Source: Acidobacteria bacterium Ga0077551
GTDB taxonomy: Bacteria > Pseudomonadota > Alphaproteobacteria > Caulobacterales > Hyphomonadaceae
Length of the DNA stretch: 64,000 nucleotides
Assembly (NCBI GenBank): GCA_001464545.1
Contig: LNFC01000022.1
Coordinates: 62,001 to 126,000, forward strand
Direction: 5' to 3'
This document shows positions 16,583 through 25,054 of the stretch, one piece after another (within the stretch, counting starts at the first letter, position 1; the number at the start of each line of letters is the position of its first letter). A program made the position numbers and the translations under genes. The notes beneath the pieces were generated by a model. That model was given only the letters and a program-made list of their open reading frames with translations. It ran no database searches and was not told the origin of the DNA.

Positions 16583-18352
16583 CTAGAGTTTCATGTCGAG
16601 ACGCCCGCCCGGCAGCATGCGGGGCGAAGTCTGGTTATTGTGTGCAGTCATCGGCTCAAGCGCTGTGGCACCGCCCGCGTCGCTCAAGTTGCCCTGCCGC
16701 GCGAAAGGGTTGGGCGTGGGCGATTGCTGGGCGTTCTGTTGCTGTTGCTGGAAGCTCATGTTCTGGCTGGTGATGCCGTGACGTTCCAGCGCCTGGGTCA
16801 GTTCGAAATGCATGAGGCGCAACTGGCGCATCGCTTCAGGCGACTCGCCGGTGACAGTTACGTGCTGCAGGCCGTTCGCATCGAACTTGAAGTCGATCGA
16901 GACACGGCCGAGTTCGGGAGGATCCAGCTGGATCACGATCCGGTCCGCATCTCCATTGTCCGCGGCGTTCGAGACGATGCTGGTGATATCGGCAGGGGAG
17001 GCAACAAGGATGGCGTTGGCGGGCGCCATGACCGGGGGCGCTGCCACCGAGATGCTGGAGGACTGGATCGCGGCGGGGGGCGAAGCAGCCGCTGCCAGTG
17101 CCGGTGCACCCTGGGTGGACGGGCCGGGCGCCTCGGAGGCCGCAAGCTGTTCACCTGTGCCAAGCACATCCGCGAATTCCAAGGTCTCTGATGCGGGCAA
17201 GGACGGTCCGGAAGAGGGGGTATCGCTGACTTGGCCGCTGTCTGGCTTTGCAATGTTTCGGGGAGCGATCGCCGGGCTGGACGCAGCGACGGATGGAACA
17301 GCGCCGGCAACCGGCTGGCTGACGGTCTGGACGTCCAAAGCAGCCGCCGCGATACCGAAGGACGACGTGGGCGCGGACGCCAACGCCGCAGGCTCGCTTT
17401 GGGTACCGCTTTCGAATGATCTGTGCACGTCTTTTTCCGTGCGGGTCGCAGTGCCGGCGCGCGAGGAGGCGGCAGACGCTGCGATCTCTTTCGCTGGAAC
17501 GCTCGAGCCTACACTGGCGCCTGCGTCCATGCGAGGTGCAATCGCCGTCGGGAGCGCCGAAGGCTTAGATCCGTCCGGTTCGGAGAAATCAACGGCGTCC
17601 GCCAAACCTTGATTTTCGAGGTTTGCAGGTGCCGGCGCTGCGATTTGCGGAACGGCTTCGCGCGACGATGCAGCGTTTCGGTCCGTTTCCAATCGGCCCG
17701 TCGCTGCCTGCGAAACGGCTTCTGCCGGAGTTTGGGGAACGATGCGATCGGGTTCGCCAGCGATCGTGCGGGTCACCTCAGGTAAGGTTCCTGGATCAGC
17801 GGGTTCAGGACCGCCATGAAATCCCGGCAGACGGTCCGCTGGAAGCGCGTCTGCCAATCGGCCAGCCGCTGCCTGCGAAACAGCTTCTGCCGGAGTTTGG
17901 GGAACGATGCGATCGGGATCGCCAGCGACCGTGCGGGTCACCTCAGGCAAGGTTCCAGGATCAGCAGGCTCAGGACCGCCCTGAATTGGCGCTACTAATC
18001 TGGTGTCCGCCGATATGTCACCTGACTCGATGCCGGGCAGCAACGCTCCAGTGACGCCTGTTACCTGGGCCGCAAGCGCGGGTTTACTGGCCGCTGAAAC
18101 GGACAATAGGCCATCCTGAGAAAACTCCGGAAGTGTCGCCAGGCCGGCGCCCAGCGGCAGGGAAGGGGGCGCTGCCTGGGCTAGTGCAAACTCCTGCGGT
18201 GCGGTGCCGAGTGGTTCAGTTTGCGAGGTACGCGCCTTGGACAAAAGCTCGGAAAATTCTTCGCCGCTGCCCGGATTGGCCAAACGACGGTTCGGCGCTT
18301 CCTGAGCGGGAGACTCAAGGGGTCTGAAGATCAGATCAGGTGCGAGGGCCAT
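16583..18352 (-). CDS. fliK: Flagellar hook-length control protein FliK
   Basis: A 589-residue protein made of a long Ala/Pro/Ser-rich low-complexity ruler region and a compact C-terminal FliK domain at about residues 465-530, containing IVIQLDPPELGRVSIDFKFD and EAMRQLRLMHFELTQALERH. FliK measures the hook and switches export specificity through FlhB. The ruler contains a near-perfect tandem duplication of a 43-residue block with 55-residue period (see repeat). It leads the fliK-flgD operon and is divergent from flgJ. Confidence 0.9.
   Translation of the reverse strand: MALAPDLIFRPLESPAQEAPNRRLANPGSGEEFSELLSKARTSQTEPLGTAPQEFALAQAAPPSLPLGAGLATLPEFSQDGLLSVSAASKPALAAQVTGVTGALLPGIESGDISADTRLVAPIQGGPEPADPGTLPEVTRTVAGDPDRIVPQTPAEAVSQAAAGRLADALPADRLPGFHGGPEPADPGTLPEVTRTIAGEPDRIVPQTPAEAVSQAATGRLETDRNAASSREAVPQIAAPAPANLENQGLADAVDFSEPDGSKPSALPTAIAPRMDAGASVGSSVPAKEIAASAASSRAGTATRTEKDVHRSFESGTQSEPAALASAPTSSFGIAAAALDVQTVSQPVAGAVPSVAASSPAIAPRNIAKPDSGQVSDTPSSGPSLPASETLEFADVLGTGEQLAASEAPGPSTQGAPALAAAASPPAAIQSSSISVAAPPVMAPANAILVASPADITSIVSNAADNGDADRIVIQLDPPELGRVSIDFKFDANGLQHVTVTGESPEAMRQLRLMHFELTQALERHGITSQNMSFQQQQQNAQQSPTPNPFARQGNLSDAGGATALEPMTAHNNQTSPRMLPGGRLDMKL
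17692..17980. repeat. Two-copy 165-bp-period direct repeat inside fliK
   Basis: Two segments of about 124 bp, 17692-17815 and 17857-17980, are nearly identical and 165 bp apart. They encode two copies of a block beginning GGPEPADPGTLPEVTR and ending AVSQAA(A/T)GRL. The period is a multiple of three, so the frame is kept. The few differences include V/I and D/E swaps, implying a fairly recent duplication. Confidence 0.9.
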
Positions 18353-18373
18353 TCGGAAAGTAACTTCCTGCTG

Positions 18374-18415
18374 TTAACCTTAATACAACCATGCCCCGTA
18401 AAATATGCGTTAACC
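18374..18415. promoter_or_regulatory. Candidate CtrA half-sites in the fliK-flgJ divergent region
   Basis: The 115-base region between the divergent fliK and flgJ starts carries TTAACC at 18374-18379 (running on into TTAATAC) and again at 18410-18415. Two TTAACC hexamers within 42 bases of GC-rich DNA fit CtrA-type control of hook and filament-export genes. The proper TTAA-N7-TTAA form is not complete at either copy. Confidence 0.4.
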
Positions 18416-18467
18416 GAACACGCTGTTTTGGTAACTTCGTAGACGGATCAAACCGGAGACCGCTCAC

Positions 18468-18788
18468 ATGACACTTTCAGTTATGCCGGGCATGGGCACC
18501 GCCGATATCAAGTCAGCCGCGCCGAATGCTCCAATGTCGGCACGCGAAACGGCGGAACAGGATATCCGGCAGCGCTTCGAACAGATGCTGTGGGCGGAAA
18601 TGCTGAGCCATGCCGGGCTTGAGAAGGCGCTGACGCGGGGGGGCGGAGAGGCCGCTTCATCCTTTTCCAGATACGTCGTTGAGTCCATCGCCAAGGATCT
18701 TGCCGCAACCCATCCGTTGGGACTTGGCGAACATGTTGACCTTCCATCCTCTGAAAACTCCGCAGAAAACCTTGTGAGGCCCAAATGA
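18468..18788 (+). CDS. flgJ: FlgJ-type rod-binding protein (no muramidase domain)
   Basis: A 106-residue protein consisting only of the rod-binding (Rod-binding/FlgJ N-terminal) domain, residues about 30-90, with RFEQMLWAEMLSHAGLEKAL and a following SRYVVESIAKDLA helix. The peptidoglycan hydrolase half seen in enteric FlgJ is absent, as in most alphaproteobacteria, so a separate enzyme must open the wall. It is divergent from fliK and overlaps the next gene by ATGA. Confidence 0.78.
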   Translation: MTLSVMPGMGTADIKSAAPNAPMSARETAEQDIRQRFEQMLWAEMLSHAGLEKALTRGGGEAASSFSRYVVESIAKDLAATHPLGLGEHVDLPSSENSAENLVRPK

Positions 18789-19156
18789 GTGAGCAGCGCG
18801 TGATCGCGGCATTGGAGGAAATCCTTAAAAGGGAGCAAGCGCTGCTCAAATCCGGACGCGCGGCAGAAGTGGCCGCGTTGATCGGAGAGAAGATGATTGC
18901 CCTGCAGAACTTTGAAGAGTTTCTGCAATCAAGCGGATTGAGGGCGGCCGCTCCGGCGACCCGGCGCGGCATCGAACGGATCATTCAGACGGCGGAGGAA
19001 AATGCGGCGCATATGGACGCCGTGCGGAACGGTGTCCGCCACGCGCTCACCCGGCTGGAGAGCCTCAATACGGGCGCGCAGGTTGGATCCTACGGACGCG
19101 GCGGCGCACAACTCTCATTTTCGAACGCAACGGGCTCTTTCAGCAGAAAAGCCTAA
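18785..19156 (+). CDS. FlgN-like export chaperone for hook-filament junction proteins
   Basis: A 123-residue, largely helical protein with heptad-like stretches (VIAALEEILKREQALLKSGR, RIIQTAEENAAHMDAVRNGV) and a C-terminal GSYGRGG motif like the conserved YxxxG element near the end of FlgN proteins. FlgN chaperones FlgK and FlgL. The gene starts within the flgJ stop codon and precedes the flagellin. Assignment rests on fold, size and neighbours; direct similarity is modest. Confidence 0.6.
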   Translation: MSEQRVIAALEEILKREQALLKSGRAAEVAALIGEKMIALQNFEEFLQSSGLRAAAPATRRGIERIIQTAEENAAHMDAVRNGVRHALTRLESLNTGAQVGSYGRGGAQLSFSNATGSFSRKA

Positions 19157-19162
19157 CCCAGA

Positions 19163-19177
19163 TTAACCAGAGATTCA
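19163..19177 (+). promoter_or_regulatory. Candidate CtrA box upstream of the flagellin
   Basis: TTAA, seven bases (CCAGAGA), then TTCA: a 7-of-8 match to the CtrA box TTAA-N7-TTAA, lying 126 bases before the flagellin start and just after the flgN-like stop. I found no clear sigma-54 (GG-N10-GC) or sigma-28 element in the rest of this 146-base leader. Confidence 0.45.
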
Positions 19178-19302
19178 GCCTTACGTATTATTCCGGGATA
19201 CTGAAGCCAAGATTGGTTCGGGGATTTCCCCACTGTCAGGATGACACATACCGAACAACCCGCCGCGCACTGACGATGGCGAAACACCCAAAGGAATAAA
19301 GT

Positions 19303-20550
19303 ATGTCCAGTATCCTGACCAACAACAGCGCAATGGTCGCCCTTGAGACCCTGCGCAATATCAACCGCAACCTTGAAGGCGTCCAGAGCGAGATTTCGAC
19401 CGGCAAGAAAGTTGCCAATGCGAAAGACAACGCCGCCATCTGGGCCATCTCGACGGTCATGTCGACCGACGTCTCGAGCTTCAAGCAGATCTCCGACTCG
19501 CTGAACCTCGGTTCCTCGACGGTGGGCGTTGCCCGTTCGGCCGCTGAAAAAATCACATCGACTCTTCAGGAAATGAAGAACCTGATCGTTTCGGCCCAGG
19601 AATCGAACGTGGACCGCGACAAGATCCAGACGGATATCGAAGCCCTCCGCGGCACGATCAGCTCGATCGTCGGCGCTGCACAGTTCAATGGCCTGAACCT
19701 GATCGACGGTTCTTCTTCTGCCGACGTCAACGTACTCTCCTCGCTCGATCGCAATTCTTCGGGCAACGTCAGTGCTTCCTACGTCACCGTGACGCGCCAG
19801 GACCTGTCGCTCAGCAACACCGCGACCGCAGCCACGTTTGGCGCCACGGCAGTGACCAACCTTACCATCATCGACAACGACGGCACGGCTGCTGGTACGG
19901 CTGCGACGCTTGCCACCGCTGGCACGCAGGACATCACCATCGCTTCGGTTGCTGACGGTAACAGCTACCGCATCACGCTCAACGACACCGCCGCTGCAAA
20001 CAGCCTCGGCGCCCGCTCGTTCGAGTACGTTGCCGGCACCAGCGACAGCGCCGATTCCGTCGCTGCCAACCTCGCCTCGCAGATCTCGAACTTCTTCGCG
20101 GCGACCGGCGAAACCAACTACTCCGTCTCGCGCGTTGATGACGTCATCTCTATCACCAACTCCTCGGGCGGAAACCTCCTTGTCACGGCCGCTTCCGCTA
20201 CTGGCGGCACCGCCGGCACGAGCGCTGGCGGCCTGGGCGCCCTGAACAGCATCGACGTTACGACGAATGCGGGTGCAACGTCCGCTCTCACCTCGATCGA
20301 AACGCTGCTCGGCATCGCCATCGACGCTGCTGCTGAGTTCGGTTCTTCGCAGAAGCGCCTTGGCGCGCAGAACGAGTTCGTCTCTACACTGATCGACTCT
20401 TTCACTTCGGGTATCGGCGGTCTCACCGACTCTGACATCGAAGCTGCTTCGGCAAAACTGCAAGCTCTGCAGGTTCAGCAGCAGCTCGGCGTCCAGGCTC
20501 TGTCGATTGCCAACCAGCAGCCGCAGTCGCTTCTGTCGCTGTTCCGCTAA
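19303..20550 (+). CDS. Flagellin
   Basis: A 415-residue filament subunit. The N-terminal D0/D1 helices (SSILTNNSAMVALETLRNIN, then GKKVANAKDNAAIWAIS) and the C-terminal D1/D0 helices (SQKRLGAQNEFVSTLIDS and QQLGVQALSIANQQPQSLLS) are conserved. The middle 200 residues are a Thr/Ala/Gly/Ser-rich surface domain without Cys. At 415 residues it is longer than the roughly 270-residue Caulobacter flagellins because of this insert. It is the only flagellin in the window and is followed by a strong terminator. Codon use is the strongly biased type of a highly expressed gene. Confidence 0.96.
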   Translation: MSSILTNNSAMVALETLRNINRNLEGVQSEISTGKKVANAKDNAAIWAISTVMSTDVSSFKQISDSLNLGSSTVGVARSAAEKITSTLQEMKNLIVSAQESNVDRDKIQTDIEALRGTISSIVGAAQFNGLNLIDGSSSADVNVLSSLDRNSSGNVSASYVTVTRQDLSLSNTATAATFGATAVTNLTIIDNDGTAAGTAATLATAGTQDITIASVADGNSYRITLNDTAAANSLGARSFEYVAGTSDSADSVAANLASQISNFFAATGETNYSVSRVDDVISITNSSGGNLLVTAASATGGTAGTSAGGLGALNSIDVTTNAGATSALTSIETLLGIAIDAAAEFGSSQKRLGAQNEFVSTLIDSFTSGIGGLTDSDIEAASAKLQALQVQQQLGVQALSIANQQPQSLLSLFR

Positions 20551-20563
20551 ACTAATGACTAGG

Positions 20564-20590
20564 CCCGGGGGCAAGATGCCCCCGGGTTTC
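20564..20590 (+). terminator. Intrinsic terminator after flagellin
   Basis: CCCGGGGGC pairs perfectly with GCCCCCGGG across an AAGAT loop (nine GC-rich base pairs), followed by TTTC. It lies 13 bases after the flagellin stop and 12 bases before the flaF ribosome binding site, so flaF-flbT would be read by partial read-through or from their own promoter. Confidence 0.87.
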
Positions 20591-20613
20591 CTACACAGAT
20601 CCAGGAGGGCGAG

Positions 20614-21003
20614 TTGCAGGCATTGGCGTACAAGGCGTATGGCGAAATTTCGCAACGCACTGCCGGCGACAGGGAAGTTGAGTACGCTCTATTCCTCCAG
20701 ATCACCGAGGCGCTCGAGAGCGTCAAGAACCCCGAAACACGCTCCCTCTCAGACTGGGCCGATGCGCTAAGCCGGAACCAGCAATTGTGGACGATCATTG
20801 CGACAGACCTGCTGCAACCTGGCAACTCATTGCCGGACGATCTCAAGCGCAGCCTGCTTTTCCTTTCCGAGTATGTCCGCCAGACGAGCCTCAAGGTCCT
20901 GGAAGGCGAGGAAAGCATTCCTGATCTCATTGAAGTCAACAAGACCGTCATGGCCGGGCTCGTCCGCCAGTCGGCGTTCAGCGTGGAAGAGGAGGGGGTC
21001 TGA
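20614..21003 (+). CDS. flaF: Flagellar biosynthesis regulator FlaF
   Basis: A 129-residue protein of the FlaF family, characteristic of alphaproteobacteria. It starts at TTG 20614, supported by a strong AGGAGG six bases upstream. Family features include the N-terminal AYGEISQRTAGDREVEYALF and the middle NQQLWTIIATDLLQPGNSLP. In Caulobacter FlaF is needed for flagellin secretion and works opposite FlbT on flagellin expression. It overlaps flbT as TGATG. Confidence 0.93.
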   Translation: MQALAYKAYGEISQRTAGDREVEYALFLQITEALESVKNPETRSLSDWADALSRNQQLWTIIATDLLQPGNSLPDDLKRSLLFLSEYVRQTSLKVLEGEESIPDLIEVNKTVMAGLVRQSAFSVEEEGV

Positions 21004-21431
21004 TGTCCGGACTTGTACTGAAAATAGCGCCCGGGGAACGCTTCATTGTCAACGGCGCCCTGCTCGAGAACGGTGACAAGCCAGCCCGCATCCGAATTGC
21101 AGACGCAAACGTCCGTGTACTGCGTTGCCGGGATGCGCTTCGGCCGGAAGATGTTGATACGCCCGTTAAGCGCATCTATTTCGCCATCCAGCTGCTGATT
21201 ACCGGCGACCTAGATGTTGTGGACACGGTGCCAGCGATTGACGCGGAATGTATCGCGCTGCTGGACATATTCCGTCCGATCGATGCCGAACTCATCCCGA
21301 CGCTTCGCTCCATGCTCAGCCGCGGGAATCACTACTCGGCGCTTTGCCACCTTCGCCAGATCCTGGCGATCGAAGCACAGCTTCTCGGGCGCCAGGCGGC
21401 CCCGGGCGGCCTGCCTGCCAAGGTGGCCTAA
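21003..21431 (+). CDS. flbT: Flagellin mRNA regulator FlbT
   Basis: A 142-residue FlbT-family protein: LKIAPGERFIVNGALLENGD near the N-terminus, then KRIYFAIQLLITGDLD and a C-terminal helix GNHYSALCHLRQILAIEAQL. FlbT in Caulobacter binds the flagellin mRNA 5' leader and represses translation until the hook is finished. The 146-base untranslated region before the flagellin start is a plausible target. It is translationally coupled to flaF. Confidence 0.95.
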   Translation: MSGLVLKIAPGERFIVNGALLENGDKPARIRIADANVRVLRCRDALRPEDVDTPVKRIYFAIQLLITGDLDVVDTVPAIDAECIALLDIFRPIDAELIPTLRSMLSRGNHYSALCHLRQILAIEAQLLGRQAAPGGLPAKVA

Positions 21432-21434
21432 ACC

Positions 21435-22262
21435 GTGTACCAGCCGGTCATTCCTCTCACCGGGAACGGCGGATGGAAGTTCCTGCAGTCGACCTATGAT
21501 CGTCAGCTGCAAAGCCTTTCCAACTCGCCGCAGGTCAAGGCAGACCGGTCTTATTTGGTCGAGAAGTTCTCGGAACCCGTCACAAAAGAAGCCTTCCTGA
21601 ACGATAAGCGACTCATGCGGGTGGCACTGACGGCGTTCGATCTCGGCGGTGAGGAGTGGAAGCGCGGTTTTATCGACAAGGTATTGAAGGAAGCCAGCGA
21701 TCCGGAAAGCACATTCCTCGCCCGTCTGAATAATCCGAAGTACACGGCGTTCGCGAATGCCTTCAAGCCTGTCAACGGCACGATCACGATCGCGCCGGAA
21801 GCGCTCGACAAGATTGCAGCCGAGTTCAACAAATCGACTTTCGAAACGGCCGTCGGCAAAGTTGATGACTCGATGCGGCTGGCGCTCAACTACCAGTCTG
21901 ACATCAAGGGGTTGATGGGCAATGGCTCCAGCGAAACAGCGATCCTCTACCGGCTGCTTGGAAATGTCCCGGTCCGCACGGTTCTTGAGACAAGCCTCAA
22001 TCTCCCCACGGATATTCGCAAGTTGCCTATCGAGAAGCAGGCTGACATTCTCAAGACTAGCATCCAGAAACAGCTTGGCATAACCGATGTGAAAGACCTT
22101 GCCGACCCGGATCAGGTGGACCGGCTCATCAAGCGCTTTCATGCCCTCGAATCCGTCAGGAACGGCGCGGCCAACTTTTCGCCGGCAGCTAACGCGCTGA
22201 CGCTGCTGAACGGCAGCATCGGCGGCCAGGGCGGGATCAACCTGCTTCTCAGCGGGCTGTGA
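21435..22262 (+). CDS. DUF1217-family flagellar protein
   Basis: A 275-residue protein starting at GTG 21435, three bases after flbT. It resembles the DUF1217 proteins often encoded in alphaproteobacterial flagellar clusters (motifs such as NDKRLMRVALTAFDLGGE and repeated short helices with ALNY-type positions). No signal peptide or membrane segment is seen. Its function is not established; position suggests a role in flagellin regulation or axial-structure export. It converges with fliI with abutting stop codons and no spacer. Confidence 0.75.
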   Translation: MYQPVIPLTGNGGWKFLQSTYDRQLQSLSNSPQVKADRSYLVEKFSEPVTKEAFLNDKRLMRVALTAFDLGGEEWKRGFIDKVLKEASDPESTFLARLNNPKYTAFANAFKPVNGTITIAPEALDKIAAEFNKSTFETAVGKVDDSMRLALNYQSDIKGLMGNGSSETAILYRLLGNVPVRTVLETSLNLPTDIRKLPIEKQADILKTSIQKQLGITDVKDLADPDQVDRLIKRFHALESVRNGAANFSPAANALTLLNGSIGGQGGINLLLSGL

Positions 22263-23615
22263 TCAGCGCTTGGCCATTGTCACCGTTACAGGCGGCGCCG
22301 GGCTTGCTGCAGGCTTTGTTTCCAGAATTTCTTGAAGCTCCTTGAACGAGCCTTCGATGCCTTCGGCTTTTCGTGTTGCCACAAAATTGTCGAGAGCCGG
22401 AAACAGAGAAATCGCGCGGTCCGAGTTCAGGTCCCTGCCGAATTCGTAAAGGTTGGCACGGAGCATCGGGGCAACCTCCTCGTAAAGCGCTATCATCCGG
22501 CGATACTCCCGCAGAAGGTCGTTTTCTTCTGCCGTAGCGGCCTGCGGCAGGCAGCGCGACACGCTGCGTAGCACATCGATTGCCGGAAAGCGGCCCCGTT
22601 CAGCTATAGGGCGCGCGAGAATGATATGGCCGTCCAGCATCCCCCGGATCATGTCTGCGACGGGCTCTTCAAGGTCGGATCCGGCGACGAGCACCGAGAA
22701 GACGGCCGTGATGTCGCCCTTTCCCTCGGTGCCAGGGCCGGCCCGTTCTGCGAGTTCGGCAATCACGCGCACCGTTGAGGGCGGAAAAGCATTCAACGCG
22801 GGCACTTCGCCGGCCAGCAAGGCCGTTTCGCGGTGTGCTTCCGCCAGACGGGTGATCGAGTCGAACAGGAACAACACATTGTGTCCCTGGTCACGGAAGT
22901 GTTCGGCCGTTGCGATGGCGCAGTTGGCGGCGCGCTTCTTGGCGCCGGGTGATTCGCTCGCTGTCGCCGCGACGACAACGGTCCGCTTGCGCATTTCGGG
23001 CGTCAGCGTGTGCTGGATGAAGTCGTTGACCTCGCGGCCCCGCTCGCCAATCAGGGCGATGACCACGCGGTCCGCTTCCAATCCGGTCGCGAGAGACCCA
23101 AGAAAGGTCGATTTGCCGATGCCGGAGCCGGCGAAGAGGCCGAGCCTCTGGCCGCGGCATATCGGCAGCAGCGTGTCCGTAACCGCCCACCCTGTGGCCA
23201 GCCGGGGTCCCAGGCTCCGGCGCGCGTGAGGGGGGAGGGCAGGGGCATTCAGCGGCCGGATGCTCGCCCGGACCGGCGCGGCAGCCGGGTCGCCACCGGC
23301 CACTTCGCCGCGATAGTTGATGATATGCCCGAGCCAGTGATCCCCGGGCTCGATGCGGGCTTCCTGCTCGATTTCGACCCGGTCGCCGATGCGGATCGTG
23401 TCGCAAGGCGAAAAGAGCAGCGCGGTAACACTTTCGCCCGACACGCTGAGGATCTCGCCATGGATGGTCTGGCCGGGCTTCCGGATCTGGATTTCGTTGC
23501 CGACACCCGCCAGTTCGCTGACTCCTGCGAGCTTCAGCATGCCGGGGGCGACATCGGTCACGGTGCCCCACAGGCGATAGAGCTGGCTGGGCAGGGAGGC
23601 GGCAAGCGTGTGCAA
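22263..23615 (-). CDS. fliI: Flagellar export ATPase FliI
   Basis: A 450-residue F1-beta-like ATPase. Walker A is GSGIGKST (about residue 165), Walker B is in VLFLFDSITRLAEAHRE, and the flagellar/type III signature follows as ALNAFPPSTVRVIAELAERA. The apparent start is TTG 23615; no ATG lies nearby in frame. FliI energises substrate unfolding at the export gate with FliH and FliJ. It is divergent from flgB, sharing an 83-base control region with two TTAACC sites. Confidence 0.95.
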   Translation of the reverse strand: MHTLAASLPSQLYRLWGTVTDVAPGMLKLAGVSELAGVGNEIQIRKPGQTIHGEILSVSGESVTALLFSPCDTIRIGDRVEIEQEARIEPGDHWLGHIINYRGEVAGGDPAAAPVRASIRPLNAPALPPHARRSLGPRLATGWAVTDTLLPICRGQRLGLFAGSGIGKSTFLGSLATGLEADRVVIALIGERGREVNDFIQHTLTPEMRKRTVVVAATASESPGAKKRAANCAIATAEHFRDQGHNVLFLFDSITRLAEAHRETALLAGEVPALNAFPPSTVRVIAELAERAGPGTEGKGDITAVFSVLVAGSDLEEPVADMIRGMLDGHIILARPIAERGRFPAIDVLRSVSRCLPQAATAEENDLLREYRRMIALYEEVAPMLRANLYEFGRDLNSDRAISLFPALDNFVATRKAEGIEGSFKELQEILETKPAASPAPPVTVTMAKR

Positions 23616-23637
23616 GTAAACAAAACCCCTTCGGTTG

Positions 23638-23684
23638 TTAACCTATTCTTTAATTAATCGGAACATTTTCTCAAAAGGTTAACC
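23638..23684. promoter_or_regulatory. Candidate CtrA boxes in the fliI-flgB divergent region
   Basis: TTAACCTATTCTTTA at 23638-23652 is TTAA-N7-TTTA, a 7-of-8 match to the CtrA box, running into a second TTAATTAA. A palindromic GGTTAACC lies at 23677-23684. Both are inside the 83-base divergent region that must drive fliI to the left and flgB-flgC-fliE-fliQ-flhA-fliR-flhB to the right. Confidence 0.5.
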
Positions 23685-23698
23685 ACGGTGCCTTTCTC

Positions 23699-24055
23699 AT
23701 GATTTCGGACGTGCAACTGTTCCAGGTTTACGGCGCGATGGCCCGCTACGCGGCCGAGGCGCAAAGCGTGAGTGCGACCAATATCGCCCGGGCCAACGAG
23801 CCGGGCTACAAGGCGAAAGAGATCGAATCGTTTGATGCCTTCCTGGCGCGGGTGTCGAATTCGGCGGCGACCGACCCGATGACGGCCTCGTTCCGGGTGA
23901 CCGAGTCTAACGGTCCGATGTCGCCCAACGGCAACTCGGTCAGCCTCGAGCAGGAAATCTTCAATTCCGCTGAAGCCATGGGCCAGCACAGCCTGGCACT
24001 CTCCGTATACACCAAGTCTATGGACCTGTTGCGCACCGCAATCGGCCGCCGCTGA
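23699..24055 (+). CDS. flgB: Flagellar proximal rod protein FlgB
   Basis: A 118-residue rod protein starting at ATG 23699, first gene of the flgB-to-flhB operon. It has the rod-family N-terminal region (SVSATNIARANEPGYKAKEI) and a C-terminal helical segment ending YTKSMDLLRTAIGRR. FlgB builds the proximal rod with FlgC, FlgF and FliE. The gene directly precedes flgC, the invariant order. Confidence 0.93.
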   Translation: MISDVQLFQVYGAMARYAAEAQSVSATNIARANEPGYKAKEIESFDAFLARVSNSAATDPMTASFRVTESNGPMSPNGNSVSLEQEIFNSAEAMGQHSLALSVYTKSMDLLRTAIGRR

Positions 24056-24073
24056 TAAGTAAGGGAGCCATCA

Positions 24074-24457
24074 ATGAACCCGCTCAAGGCGACCATGATG
24101 CAGGCCATCCAGGGCATGGAGCTGCAGACCAAACGGATGGGCCTCTCCTCGGAGAACATCTCAAACGTCGATACGCCCGGCTATCAGCGCAAGCTTCTGA
24201 TGGTTGCGCCGCAACTGCCGAATGCCGACGCATTCCTCGAGACCCGCGTCCAGCTCGACCGGACCGAAGGCGTGCGCAATTTCGATCCGGATCATCCGAT
24301 GGCCGACCCCGATGGCTACGTCACACAGTCCAATGTTTCACTTGTGACCGAGCTGGCCGACATGCGCGAAGCCAACCGGTCCTACGAAGCCAACCTCAAT
24401 TCGTTCCAGCAGGCCCGGACAATGTACCGGTCCTTGCTGGATGTCCTGCGCCGCTAG
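24074..24457 (+). CDS. flgC: Flagellar proximal rod protein FlgC
   Basis: A 127-residue rod protein with the signature LSSENISNVDTPGYQRKLLM, a GYVTQSNVSLVTELADM segment and a final helix with ANRSYEANLNSFQQARTMYR. It is of usual FlgC length and lies between flgB and fliE. A GGGAG site precedes ATG 24074. Confidence 0.96.
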   Translation: MNPLKATMMQAIQGMELQTKRMGLSSENISNVDTPGYQRKLLMVAPQLPNADAFLETRVQLDRTEGVRNFDPDHPMADPDGYVTQSNVSLVTELADMREANRSYEANLNSFQQARTMYRSLLDVLRR

Positions 24458-24467
24458 GGAGACCTGA

Positions 24468-24767
24468 ATGTCAAATCTGGGGTTCAATCCATATAGTGCC
24501 TTCAACGCCGCAACCCGTGCGATCGACACCGGCAGCGCGGTCGCCAAGACCGATGCGGGCGGAAGCCAGATTGCCGAGGGCATCGGCGATTTCCGCGCCG
24601 CCTTGCAGCAGGCCGAGCAGACGGCCATGCAGACCGCTGTAACCGGCGCTGACCCCCATGCCATGGTGCAGGCGCTGAGCAATGCCGAGCTGATGCTCGA
24701 TGCGGTTGTCACGATCCGCGACAAGGTGGTGGAAGCCTATCAGGAACTGCTGCGGATGCCGGTCTGA
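24468..24767 (+). CDS. fliE: Flagellar basal-body protein FliE
   Basis: A 99-residue protein; the C-terminal half carries the FliE family pattern (AVTGADPHAMVQALSNAELM, then RDKVVEAYQELLRMPV). FliE is the adaptor between MS ring and rod and one of the first export substrates. It follows flgC after 10 bases and precedes fliQ after 15 bases. Confidence 0.94.
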   Translation: MSNLGFNPYSAFNAATRAIDTGSAVAKTDAGGSQIAEGIGDFRAALQQAEQTAMQTAVTGADPHAMVQALSNAELMLDAVVTIRDKVVEAYQELLRMPV

Positions 24768-24782
24768 GGCAGGTATCCAGTC

Positions 24783-25046
24783 ATGAGCGAAAGCGAAATC
24801 TTTGAAGTATTGCGCGCCAGCCTGTGGGGCGCAGTGATGATGGGTCTGCCGATTCTCGCGACCACGCTGGTCGTCGGTTTCGCCATCGGCCTCCTGCAGG
24901 CGCTGACCTCGATTCAGGAAATGACGCTGACGTTCATCCCGAAGATCCTGGCGGTCGTCATCGTCTTCTTTCTCTCGCTCGGTTACATGACCAAGGTCGC
25001 GCTCGACCTGTTCAATAACTGGGTCATTCCCTTGATTGCTGGATAG
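24783..25046 (+). CDS. fliQ: Flagellar export gate protein FliQ
   Basis: An 87-residue membrane protein with two long hydrophobic helices: one near GAVMMGLPILATTLVVGFAI and one near KILAVVIVFFLSLGYM, joined by the conserved loop LLQALTSIQEMTLTFIPK. FliQ is part of the FliPQR export pore. It sits between fliE and flhA. Confidence 0.96.
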   Translation: MSESEIFEVLRASLWGAVMMGLPILATTLVVGFAIGLLQALTSIQEMTLTFIPKILAVVIVFFLSLGYMTKVALDLFNNWVIPLIAG

Positions 25047-25054
25047 ATTTCGAC

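Noticed and set aside
16571-18352. Long plus-strand frames over fliK
   Set aside because: They arise from the Ala/Pro-rich repeats of fliK read backwards; the FliK C-terminal domain fixes the true strand.
19153-20655. A 500-codon open frame antisense to the flagellin
   Set aside because: It mirrors the strong codon bias of flagellin, has no ribosome binding site and its translation resembles no protein; it is a frame shadow.
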